A stretch of DNA of 64,000 nt. Source: Trichostrongylus colubriformis. Its lineage: Eukaryota; Nematoda; Chromadorea; Rhabditida; Trichostrongylidae. Positions within the stretch are counted from its first letter, which is position 1; every line of letters begins with the position of its first letter. The translations under genes were made by a program, and so were the position numbers. The stretch is taken from assembly GCA_963978905.1 (NCBI GenBank), contig OZ022259.1, positions 23,906,068 to 23,970,067 of the forward strand. The letters are read 5' to 3'. Below, in pieces: positions 43,101-55,100 of this stretch. The notes under the pieces were generated by a model. That model was not told where the DNA came from and searched no databases. It saw only the letters and a list, made by a program, of their open reading frames with translations.

Positions 43101-46100
43101 ATTGGCGATGCACTTTGCCATCAGCAAGGCCGTTGCTAAGCCCAATCACCCACAAACCCAACCCCGCAGATCTGGAACACTACCAGTAAGCCACTGTGGT
43201 CAATTCTGGCTATCCAACGGCCTTGCTGATGGCAAAGTGCCTCGCCAATGAGATGTCACAGGCAAACTTTGACCCATCGTATCTCGCTTAAGAATGCCAG
43301 GTAGCAATTTTGGTTTCCACAGTTATAATCAGCGTTCGAAGCTCTATCGATCCCCCCGGGTCCCATTTCAAAGTTCCATGGGAAGTAAAATACCTTCCCT
43401 TGTTAGTGTCGTGATGACCCACGATCTCAAAAGAGGCGGCGACGACGAACGCCGTCCCTGATTTCCGGATGTTGGAATGCTTCCAAGCTACTGCGGGAGA
43501 AATGGGGCGATAAATCCTCAAGCCTGGTAACATACTCAAGCGAGGAGCGGGAGGTGGCTTGACAAGTGGCACTGATCGTCCATCTGGAGCCGTTTTCAGC
43601 TCTTCTCGCGTGATCCCTCCTATGGCAGCCTTCGCGTATTCTGTACATCTGTTCTACTTTATTCGTTGGAGACGGCAGACTCAGTAGAGGTTAGACCACT
43701 AAATACTGGACCATTCAAGTTAAAGGCCATTTTACGAGTAAGTATAAAGCCCGCGTGGCATCTATATGTCGGTAAATTAGAGTAACATCACGTTAAAATT
43801 GCCAAAGGCGGGACCTTCTAGGCTCGTTTCATAAATACCTACAAGCTAACACGCTGCGGGGAGGCTGTCTCATGACGACACTTCGCGGCGCCCGCTACGC
43901 CTAGCTCACGCGCGGACGATGAAATCAGCAGTGTAGAGCTGGCAATCAGCTCGATATATCTTTTCCAAAACATTGTGAATACTCACACACGATGAATTAA
44001 AAAGACAGTCTCTATAATAACTTATTGAATTTCCTAGCAAACAAATGTTCTGCAATCTCGCCACTTCGCACACGTGGTTCACTTCGATTTAGTTGATATT
44101 CACATATCGATCTGAATTGCCTGAGTGTTATCTATCCGCTCACGGTATTCCTGTTCCATGTGTGGCTTGAAAAATAAAGAACATGAGATGCACAATAAAA
44201 AGCAATACATACATCAAGGTGAGCTCCATAAGACCAGCATAATTGCTCGTTGTATTGCTATTCAGGGGAATGTGATTAGCCGCAAGAATTTGATCACATA
44301 GACCATTCTCTGAACCTGCCAAGGAAGTGTGGTTGTTTCTGAGAAATGGCACAGATGGCGCTACCAACATTCAACACGTCATGTCACGGTCAAGGGAGGT
44401 CGCTGAAATGTTTCAGCTGGCGGATGTTGCGTTATCGGAGCACTCTTGCTCAGCAAGGAACTACGACTGACAATTTGCAGTGTTCGACCCGTATGAGATT
44501 GCATTTGCAATGCAGACAAGTTCTCACCTGTACTCAGAGGCCATAGAAGACACACAGAGAATGCGATTCGAACATCCAGCGCTCTTTCATGGACTGTAAA
44601 ATATGATTCCGGAGCGTATAGCACCGCTGATCTTTCCATGCTGAAGCATGTCAAAGTGCTGGTACGGCAACAACATTGTTGAGTACTTCTATAATTGGAA
44701 CCGGCTGGTTTAGAAGTTGCTTGACATTAGCTTCGTGCTAGCGAGGTACGATACGACCAGATTGAAGCTCTAGAAAGGTCAGTGGGCAAGTGAAAAAAGC
44801 AACTAAAAGGCATCTTCAACCTGGCGATTCACTACTTCTTTCCAACCCCCTACAAGGACTGCAGCATAGACTCCAATGGGCAAAGTATGCCCTGGGTATG
44901 TGCTTTTCATTACGTCGCCGAGCTGAGGATTTGAAGCGCTGGTCAGAGACTATTAGGTCGTTCGGAAAGTTTATACCGTTTTCCTGTTTCACGGTTTACA
45001 TTTATATTTACGGTTTACATTTATATCTGCGGTAAGGGAGATGGAACTACTCAGGCACATTATATACCTTTTGTCTCAGGGTGAGTCCTACATTCTTACT
45101 GTGGGAAATCTTCACTACTGGCGAAAGCAGGTACAGGTTTCAGCACGTTTTCTTGGAGCTGCAAACGCGCGATTCTCGACTTCTGGCACTCTACGAGCTC
45201 AAACTTGGACGCCGAACAGTGGAAGCAGCGGCCAACATGCTGTCAGCCTTCGGCGAGGATGCACCTGAAGAATGCACGGTGCGCACATGGTTGCGAAATT
45301 CAAGTCAGGAGATATGGGCATTGAAGATGGACCCCGTACTGGGCGACCCTCAGCCTCTACTGACGACTCTCTTAAAGAGCTGGTAGATGCGAATTTCACG
45401 AATTGAAAAAAAATTCCACAGTGGAAACCGCACGATTTGACGTCCCAACAGATGCTGACGCGTTTGGAGATCTGCACTTCATTGATTCTGAGGCACAGAA
45501 ACGAGCTTTTCTTGGACCGGACATTGACGTATGACGAAACATTGGTCCTGTACGATAATACCACACGAAGTGCAGAATGCTAGACCACACATTGCAAGTT
45601 GTACTGTAAAAAAATTACGTGAATTAGGTGTAGAAATCCTACCACATCCCCCGTATTCTCCAGACCTTTCCCCTACTCATTACCATTTTTTCCGCTCTTT
45701 AAAGGCCCCTTGAGAATAAAAAATTTTGCAAACAGAAGGATGTTGAACTTGCCAATTCACCAAATTGTCAATTCTAGAAATAGCAGTTTCTTCAAGAACG
45801 GCATATATTCATTACATTCTCGTTGGCAAAGGTCGCCTTACTGTGCTGGAACACTCTCAGCATACACGCGTATGATAATTCTTGTGTTTATTCTTCATAC
45901 GACGTTTTCATTGTACAGCCTCCACATCTCAGCATCAAGAAGTTAGTCGCTAATGAATGACCATTTGATGACCATTTGCCAAGAGCGAAGACATAGTCAT
46001 GTAGTGGCTCTCTGACCTCAAAGGTATCTGTCCATGTTGCATATTATTGTCATCGGTCATACCTATCTCTATGCAGTGAAGGATACTAACTCTTGAAGTT

Positions 46101-49100
46101 GTTATGCTACTGTAAGGAATGGAGATGCCAGGTGTCAGCTCCTCCACCCCATCAATCCTCAAGGACTCGTCATCATGCACCGGCAGCCAATCAGGCGGCG
46201 CCACCTCGATCTTCCTCCAGCCTGCGGGTACTTAAGCTGCTGCCATCGAGCAGTGGCAGTCATTCCCGGCAGTCACCACCTCACCTCCTCACCTTCCCCT
46301 TCTTCCCTCTTATGTAATCCTTTTATTAATAAATATATATAGCTCATGTGTCTTGTACCTCATCGTATACCCCACCGCTACACCTACCCTTTCAGTAATA
46401 GGCGTCATGAACCTATTATCTGATATTACTGATTGTAATGGTGCTTATTTTGAGTAAAAATATTCAGTTTGAGCGAAGTTATGGTTTGTCGAAGTTAGAG
46501 GTCAAAAACGGCACAAACTTTTCGAACGACCTAGTGCAAAAGTGGGGCTCCTGCCACTTGCTTGAGACCAACCCTCACTGCAAGATATCCTCGTTTGTTG
46601 GAATATAGAGAGCGCTGTTAATGTAAAAACAGGTTCACCAGCTGGAAAATCCCGAAAATATCCGAGTTTCTGCCTGCTTCCGCCGAGCTAAAAGAGAGGC
46701 GCAGTGCAGAAGTAGTCACAAGAGCGAGACGTCGAAGAGGCCAATTCAGGCCGAACTTCTCCGTGGTAGCCGATACAGAGCAGCAGCCGGAGATGAGTGT
46801 ATCGTTCCGTGTACCAGGCTCCCGTAATGAAGCAAAAATCCCAATCCGTGACTTCGTCACGGATTGGGATCGCTTCTTCGCCTGCCGACTAGGCAGTGAC
46901 CACTTCAACACCCTCGACGTACGTCCTTCTTCCGAAGACGAGTGAAGTGGACAAGAACAAGGGCATGCAGGTCAGTAAAGTTACTGACTATACAATGTTC
47001 TCCAACATTAGTCTGAAAACTTTCCGGACAGCCTAATAATTCGTGTTTAATGTTTGTCACGTAGTCTTCTTAAAGGAGGGTGAAGTTATGGTTTAAAGTG
47101 TGCCGTTATGTTGCAATACCGGAAGACGGCCGGATGTTTTATTTAATTGTATCTCATCGCTAACTATACAAGAAAATCATTCACGCATGTAGAGCTGCAC
47201 GAAATGACGTATGTTGTGACGCCGCTCGTGGATCGCATCAGAAACCTTCGTAGTTCAAGGAAGGGATGGAAGGAGTGTTTCACGGAACTCCAAATACTCG
47301 AATCACTCAGAGGCAAGCAGGCCCTCGAGTTTACGCTGATACGAAATGAGCTGCGCACGTTATTCGCCGTACCGCCGCTACCCGCAAGATGATGAGTATG
47401 ATAATCCGATCTTGATGAAACAGAATACTATTGAGACTAATATTGAGGACCAGCTCTTAATACTAAATGAACAACAGTCACGTCTGAACGATCACTGCAG
47501 AACACTGCAAGAAGAAGAGGGCAGGTAATCGCAGAATTTCCGGATAGCCGTCCTCTCATCTTTGGACGAAATGCAAAAGACGAACGAACAGGGTCTGGAA
47601 ACTGCAAAGGAATTATAGACGTCAGCATTGCAGCAATTATGGTTACAACGAAATAAGAAGTCGCAACGCTGTTAAAGGAATTGTTCATCGCGACACAGTA
47701 CAGCACGATGAATGAGGCAAAACAACACTTGCTGACACTGTGCATACTACGCACAGAGAGGAAACGAGGGGCAACTCAACAATGAAAAGATTCCGCCGCG
47801 CCAGCGAGAGCTTGCGCACGAGTGAAGAGGACGCCGAATGCCCAGACACGTAAGAAGAAAAGACCACGAGGAACGCAGAGTTATGGAGAGACTCCAAGGC
47901 GAAGAAGAGCCAGAACCGGAAGAACGGTCGCAAGCGTAAAATTCGACAGAACGCGGAGAACACCGCCGTCAAATAATAAGAGAACTTGAGCAAGCGGAAA
48001 GAGAGGTCACTGAATTGGAACAAACAGTATACAAGCTGGACTGAGAGCCGAAAATCAACTGAACGCCCCGAGATTTCGGAAAATGAATCATTAGGAAGAG
48101 CGACCAGAAGGGTATACGATCTGCCTTTTGTGGAAGGTTCAACGAACACTACTCAGACTCGTGCATAGTGCACAAAAGGGTGACTGAGAGGGAGATTGTT
48201 TTCGACGAGAGCCGGTGCGAAAAATGCTTGAACTTTCGATTCCCTTTCCCGCCTCTAAAAAGGAAAGGGCCACTTGTTTTCACTGCGGCGGGATGTACCA
48301 TCGTTCGGCATTGAGCGAAGTCCCCGAGAGAGCAGGGGGGGGGGGGGGGTGGGGTCATAGTGGGATTAGCATCGTAGTCGGTCTTCTTTATCAACGAGGG
48401 GCTGTAAGGGCCCACTAGTACCAAGCAAAAGGTAAACCCGCGTGGCAGGACGAAGGAGGCGAGGGCAGGTGAGACCACCATGTAGCATCCGTACAGTGTC
48501 AGGATGCCCTGGTGGTCGGTAACTCCGGTGCGATAGAAGCGTGATCGGATAAGACTCCTCGGTACGGGGCGAGAAGCAGAAATTACAAACATTTTCGTTG
48601 TGACACGATAAATTAGTTAGTTAGAGGGAATGTTAACCAGAAGACAGAGTCGGAGGACATGTTTAGAAGCGATGTGAAAGCAACCAAAGATATGATGACG
48701 TCACAGCTTGGCGGAAAAGATATCAATGATCGCGACTCGCGGTTTGTTCGTTTCAGGTTTGCTCAATCATGTGCTCACTCCTCATATTCAACTAAAGGCT
48801 TGTTGTGTCATGTTGGTATGTAAGCGAACATCGAGCATCTCGCGCGTCGGCTTGCTATCTCTTTATCAAAGAACATACAGTCTCCGCCTCGCGAGAAGCT
48901 CGGAGACACCCGTGTTCTTGGGCTTCACAGGCAGCCGGGCTGCGATTTATTTTTCATTTTTTATCTATTCTTTCAAGTATATCTAATTTTTTGACGTTTT
49001 GTATCCTTCTTATTTGCTCAGCCCTCCTTGCAAGCTCGTAGTGTCTCATCCATTCACTTGACAAACGATTTTCTTGTTCCTCGTTCTAACAATGAGTTCT

Positions 49101-52100
49101 TTCTTATTCTTTGCTTTCTCGTTTAATTACTCAAGTTTGAGGGCCGATGGGGAATAAAATTGGTGTGTGACGTGTGGTGTGGTAACATCGTCGCCAATTA
49201 CTAACCACTGAAGCCATTATACTAATGGCAGATTCGCCGCCCATTTTTGTTCGAACCTCATATTTACCGACCTAGCTCTACAATAGAAGCTGCTCATCCA
49301 TAAGTTTTTGTCTTTGGAACTGTGAGAAACTACCGGGAACACCACAAAGACATCGAAAGGAACAAGCAGTGGAGCAGATCAAGAAGCCAGCGTCTCGCTC
49401 TTCACTCATGACCGATTATTCGAAGCACTGGTTCAGAATGGAAAGGTCAATCCCACTCTTCGGCGTGAGCGCAGGAAGTTCGTCGTTGAAGCAGACAAAG
49501 TGCTCGAGTTTGTGGTCAGAAAGACGAGTGACTTGGAAGAAACCTTCGACGAGCTCTGCAAAGAGAAAAGGAAAGCTGAGATTAGGCGGAATGATTCGGA
49601 CTAACACTAAGAGCGTCGTCCAGAACTGCAGTCGAAACAGATCCCTCATATTCTCCGGGAAGAAAGGTTCTAGATGTCCAATCAACTACGGAGCAGATCA
49701 GAAGTCTGAAAGAAAAGGTGAAATCACAGGAGAATGAAATAGCTCGTCTCGAGGGAATCATCCAGACGAAAAAGCGGCAGGAGACGGGAAAAACCTGGTA
49801 CAAGTCGTGTGCAAGTATGATAGCAAGAGATGCCTCAGATAGAACAGAAGGAGGCGCTGCATTGGAACAAGTGTGTTATGATGGAAACTGATCAAGATTG
49901 AGAGAATGGTACCAGAAGTCAAGAGGACGAAGAGATGACGGATACGGGGATTAGAGGAACGATCGTCGAAGACCTGATTCCGGAAAAGGGACGTCCCCGC
50001 GCACTGTGTGTAACCTGAAAAATGAAGTAAGAGAGCGTATAAGCGGCTGCAAGAGGAGATCGAACATCTGCGATCAGAAGGACGATCTAACCGGGCGGAG
50101 TGTCGACAAGTCGACGCTACTTCAAGTGATATATTTGGTGATTGACATGGTTTTTTGACTGATTTAAATATTATGCACATTACATTTTTCGTATGATTTG
50201 GTAGTGTTTTGGATTCTAGGTCGTGTGTGTCGATTATGTTGTTAGATTCTCGAGAGATATGCTCGTCATACAGTATAAAAGGAGGTGAAGAGGAGGATCC
50301 TGGCAGTTTCTCTGCTTCAGCCTCAAGTGCTCACAAGTTCACCTGGAAAAAACCCACAAGTGCTCCTTTGCATCACAAGATTGTAGGTCGATCATCATTG
50401 ATTGTTTTCATAAAGCTGTGTATCAGTACAGTGTTTGGAGCAGTGGAAAGTCCTGCGTACAGTGTGAACAGTATAAGCTATCAGAATTGTTGGTGTACAA
50501 CGACTGAGACCGAACCGTTGATCTCATTACTGAGGTTCGGACATGGTATACTGAATACATTGTTGTATATCTTCAGGATAAATAGTACAATGAATAAGTA
50601 ATATCTTGGCAACGGTAACTCTCACTATGTGGACTTGCATAACTCTCGCTCGCTCAAATGCTGCTATCGCTCACTCGCTGTAGGTCATACTGTCCTCGGT
50701 CCTACTTTTACACTGGAAAACTAGACGCTGAAGAAGTCGTCAGTCATTACGCACATACGAGTCGTAGCCGCACGCTTAGGATGCAGGGGAAGAGAGACCT
50801 CAGCACTGTGTATCAGCAGGATACGTCAACGTCTCAGATGAGGAGCATTTTGTAAATGATGCAGATATCCTTCCCCGGATTTGTGGGCACCAGCAATCAT
50901 ACGTTTGGTCACGATCTGCATGAACCAGCGAGTCACGACAGCTTTGATCATGTGACGCATATGCTAGCCATATGGAGTAGAAGGTGGCAAAACTGTACCA
51001 CCGCAGTATCATTCGAATACAGAATCTGTATCTATAAGACAACATTTTGTAACAAGTTCCAACTTCTCTCTTCGTAGAACCTCGGCATCGTTATTAGTTT
51101 GATAATCTTCTGTTATGCCAACGAGGTTTTTAGGTGGAACATTTATTTACGGCCTAACGTTTCGACCAGATCGTCTTCCTCAAAGGCCTAAACGTGGCTC
51201 AAGATGGCTCAAACATGCAGCTGTCAAGAACATGTTGCAAATGTGTGCACAGGTTCGACAGAGCGGCGAGAGTCAATACGTCTAGCTTCTGACATAGCTG
51301 CATCAAACGGCTATGTTGTACCAGAACGTCGTAGAAGAATAAGCACTGGGCACCGTAACATACCGCGTCTTGATAAGGTTCCCTTATGTATACCTTTCAT
51401 CTCTGACAGAGTAACTGCTGCAATCCAAAGATGCCTTGTTCAAGCACAGCTGGATGATGATGTTGTCTTAGTGAGTGTCCCTAATGGCAACATCAAAAGC
51501 CAACTCGTGCGAGATAAGCTCTACGATAAGCGTTGCGTGTCAGAGAATTGTGTTACATGCCCGTATGGTACAACTGGGGATTGCGCCAAAATTGGTGTAA
51601 TCTATCAAATTGAATGTCAGACATGTAACGCAACGTACATTGGGGAAACTGGAAGAAGACTAGCAGTACGTATCAAAGAACATCTTGCTGGTAAAAGACT
51701 AGGTAACACAAGAACACCTCTGGGGAAGCACATGACCGAGGAGCATGGCGGAAACGACTTTGATGTGAAGTGCAGTATTCTAGCATGCGAGACTGAGATT
51801 TCCGCCAGGAAAGTGCTTGAAGCGTTTTGGATTTCTGCAAGAAATCCAAGTATGAACAACCGAAATGAGTGCTTATCCATTACGAATGATCTATTGCCAT
51901 TTGCGCCACATTGCGAGCTACTGATATGATGAGGGAGACATGCATGTCCCCATTATACTATATATGTATAAGGACAGCACGGCATCCCTCATTCACTGAC
52001 GACAGCTGACACGGAGTGGCGGCGTTCCGCTCCCGCGGTGGTGGACTGGGTGAGTTATGTTCTTTCGTACAGGGTTCCTCCGGCGGTTTCCTAGAGTTTC

Positions 52101-55100
52101 GTCAGAACCGCTAGAGGGATAAGGCGTTTGGTGGTGTAGTGGATGGATTCCTAAATCTTGAGCCACGTTTAGGCCTTTGAGGAAGACGATCTGGTCGAAA
52201 CGTTAGGCCGTAAATAAATGTTCCACCTGAAAACCTCGTTGGCATAACAGAAGATTATCAAACAACATTTTGTTATTTTTGTTCATATTCATATCTCGCT
52301 TTGAACCAAAAATTAGACCTCAATTCTTGGGAAATCATTTTATTTTTTTAAACATTTATTTGTATTCGCACGAATATAGCATCTAGATATTTTTGATTTT
52401 TGATAACTGCTGTTCATCGCCACAGCTCGCGATGCGAAAGTTACTACGAGGATGCTGAGTTATGGGCAAAAGCTTCGGTGTCCTTGAAAAGGATGAAGTC
52501 CGGGTTCGAGTTCCGTCCGACATCGATGATTTTGCCCATAACTCAGCATCCTCGTAATAGCATTTAGAAATAAGACTTTTTTGCTACTTATATTTATTTA
52601 TATTGTTCACATATTAAAGCATCCAGTATCTAAACTTTTGCAAGTTCGAAAGAAATTTGAATTTGTTATTTCTTGAATCGATAAGCGTGACAATGACTGC
52701 CACGGTCTCCTCTTTCGCGAGAGAGCCGTGGTGGTACTTGTGAAGTACGAGTGATCTAAGTGATACATCTCGCAAAATCGAGCAATCCAGATGGTTGTTC
52801 GATTGTACTGTGTGATTTCTATGTGCCCACTCCCGCAAAAATTTCTCTATCTTGAAGCTTCTAGAAGCTGCCAGATATTGTCGGAAGCAGTGTCGCAAAA
52901 ATTATACTACAACTTACGTAAATGTCCCCAAGAACTTAATCTCATAGACATTGATAAAACGTTGATTACGATGTATACAAGCTCCTATGAGATTGGTATG
53001 CGAACAAAACCCCTTCGCACATGTTGCACAACCGAGATTTTTTTCAGGTCGATCTGAGACGAAGCTCTCTCAGCGGATGTTTTCGACTTCCGACTGGCTG
53101 CTTCGACCAGCTGACGTTTTTGGATATACGCGACAACTGCAATGTGTCCACAGTTCATCTTACAAATCTCCCATCACTTCAGGTACTTTTTCCAAATGAG
53201 TGTTAGGAACATTGGGCATGCACAGCTACACTGAGCGCGCATGTGCTTATGGTTGTCCTATGCTAAAAGCAACACTGGGAAAAGTCTTCGCAAAGCGGCT
53301 TGCGGAAGCGAACTGTTTGAGCTAGAGCACCGCATGTAATTGGGTCCTAAGGCGATTCCACACCTGAAATGAAGCGCGGGACACGGTAGTCTGTTTAGGA
53401 CCACTGCATACGGCCCCGCATTGCGGAATCCAGTCCCCGTGAAGGATAGCCAACAACTGGGATCCACTTAGGAAATGTGGGGCGCCCGCGATCTATGCGA
53501 TTGGGGGTGAGATCGAAGGATCACCTCATTGTTGAGAAGGACAGTCCTCAAAATGGGGGGTTGAAAGAATCTGAGCTGAAGGTTCAATTTTTGAATTGAC
53601 TGAAATTCATGTTTAGTGGAAGCACAAAGAATTGTTCGTATTTAGGTTTTACACTGCGAACGACTGCAGCTTACATCATTACATCTGAATGGCCAAAGCC
53701 TTACTCATCTCCATGCACATCACAACAGTATGTCCCTTTTCAGATTGCTTCCATTTCATCACTGTGATCGGTATAATCACTTGAAATGCAATGGAAACCA
53801 TAATTTGTTCAAAAAGTCGGAATACTTGTGTTAAGTAAGGCGGAAACGTGGAAAAAATTGAAATGAAATGATGACAAACGCTACCCAAGGATCCCATTCT
53901 ACAGAGTGCGCCAAAATTAGTACCTGCGCGGGATTGCGGTGCTTGATGTATTAATTTTTTGCAGCGATGAGGGGTCAAATGACTATCGAGCTTTTGAATT
54001 GGTTCGCTTCTATCACCATTCGAAGTCGCACTCATCACCGTTCGTTTCTTACAAAATGGTTGGCTCTCGTTCCCTCCGATCATGCTCTTGAAACAGCTCA
54101 AAACGGCGCGCCACCGCGACACTGTTTTCTCCGATGAGAAACTTTTCACGGTGGAATGGACCTTCAACCGGCAAAATGATCGTGTGTTTTGCACATCTCT
54201 TGAAGAGGCAAACGAGAGAAGAAGAATACAGCAATGTTCTGGTTATCCAACGAATGTCAGGATTGGGCTGCCATTAGATGGAGCAAGTCACCACTCATTT
54301 TCATCGGAGGAGATACCGAAATCAACACAAAAATTTACTCAGAAACCGTACTGAAGAACACCTTGGGTCCGTGAACAAAGTATATTTCGGATCTGGTTCA
54401 ATCGTGTTTCAGCAGAATTCAGTACCAGCTCATCGGTCAAAGGTTGCATAGCAGTGGTGTCGAGACAACCTCCCAAGCGTCGTCGGTGCTCAGGATTGGC
54501 CATCGAATAGTCCCGATTCCAGTCCGATGAACTATTCTGTGGTCTCACTTGGAGGCAAGGCCTGCTCGAAGCACCACCACACGATCGAAGCCCTGAAGAA
54601 AGATCTCTTGAAAATATGGGACGAAACCTTCCTGGAATACCTGCGCGCCACGGTGGACGACTTCCAATTCCGACTCGAGGCCTGCATCCGTGCCAAGGGA
54701 GGACATTTTGAGTTGTAATCAAATATTTTGATACTGAATGCTATTAATAGACTGTCACCGAAGATTAAGTTCGCAACTCGTTGTTTGCCCGTTTTTACAA
54801 CGGTGGATATCTGCGCACATAATTTTGACACACCCTGTACCTGCTGGGTGCGCCGCATCACTGACGTGTCGATCTTAGCTTTGTGGATCTGTGATAAGTG
54901 ACTGTTATCCGCAGCAAATGACACGCTTCCTTGGAGGGACTTTGCTTGAAAAGTGGGAGCAGGCCTAAGTAGGGCCTTCTCGTATGCCTTTCAGAGCGCA
55001 TTCTAGAACAAAACCGTCATATAGCATCTGCTTAGACACCCCGCTTTTTTCCTTGGCCCTCACTATAACTTCTGGTCTGGATGCTTATTAGAGAAATTAT

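Larger units (their letters stand above)
51097..52263 (+). mobile_element. Penelope-like retroelement, 5'-truncated, with inverted flanking repeats
   Basis: The left arm 51097-51202 is a near-perfect reverse complement of the right arm 52157-52263 (GTTTGATAATCTTCTGTTAT at the left edge). Between them lies one ORF with a GIY-YIG nuclease. Penelope-like elements are known for GIY-YIG nucleases and for terminal repeats that can be inverted. The reverse transcriptase portion is missing. It lies in the 14.2-kb PHLPP intron. Confidence 0.88.

Noticed and set aside
47685..48149. 154-codon minus-strand ORF
   Set aside because: Antisense to the gag-like region, whose plus-strand reading carries zinc-knuckle motifs.
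53258..53467. Minus-strand ORF beside the PHLPP exon at 53048
   Set aside because: No motif; it lies in the short intron between two phase-compatible PHLPP exons.
54339..54924. Two minus-strand ORFs of 127 and 130 codons
   Set aside because: They are antisense to the maT-like transposase remnant and have no motif of their own.
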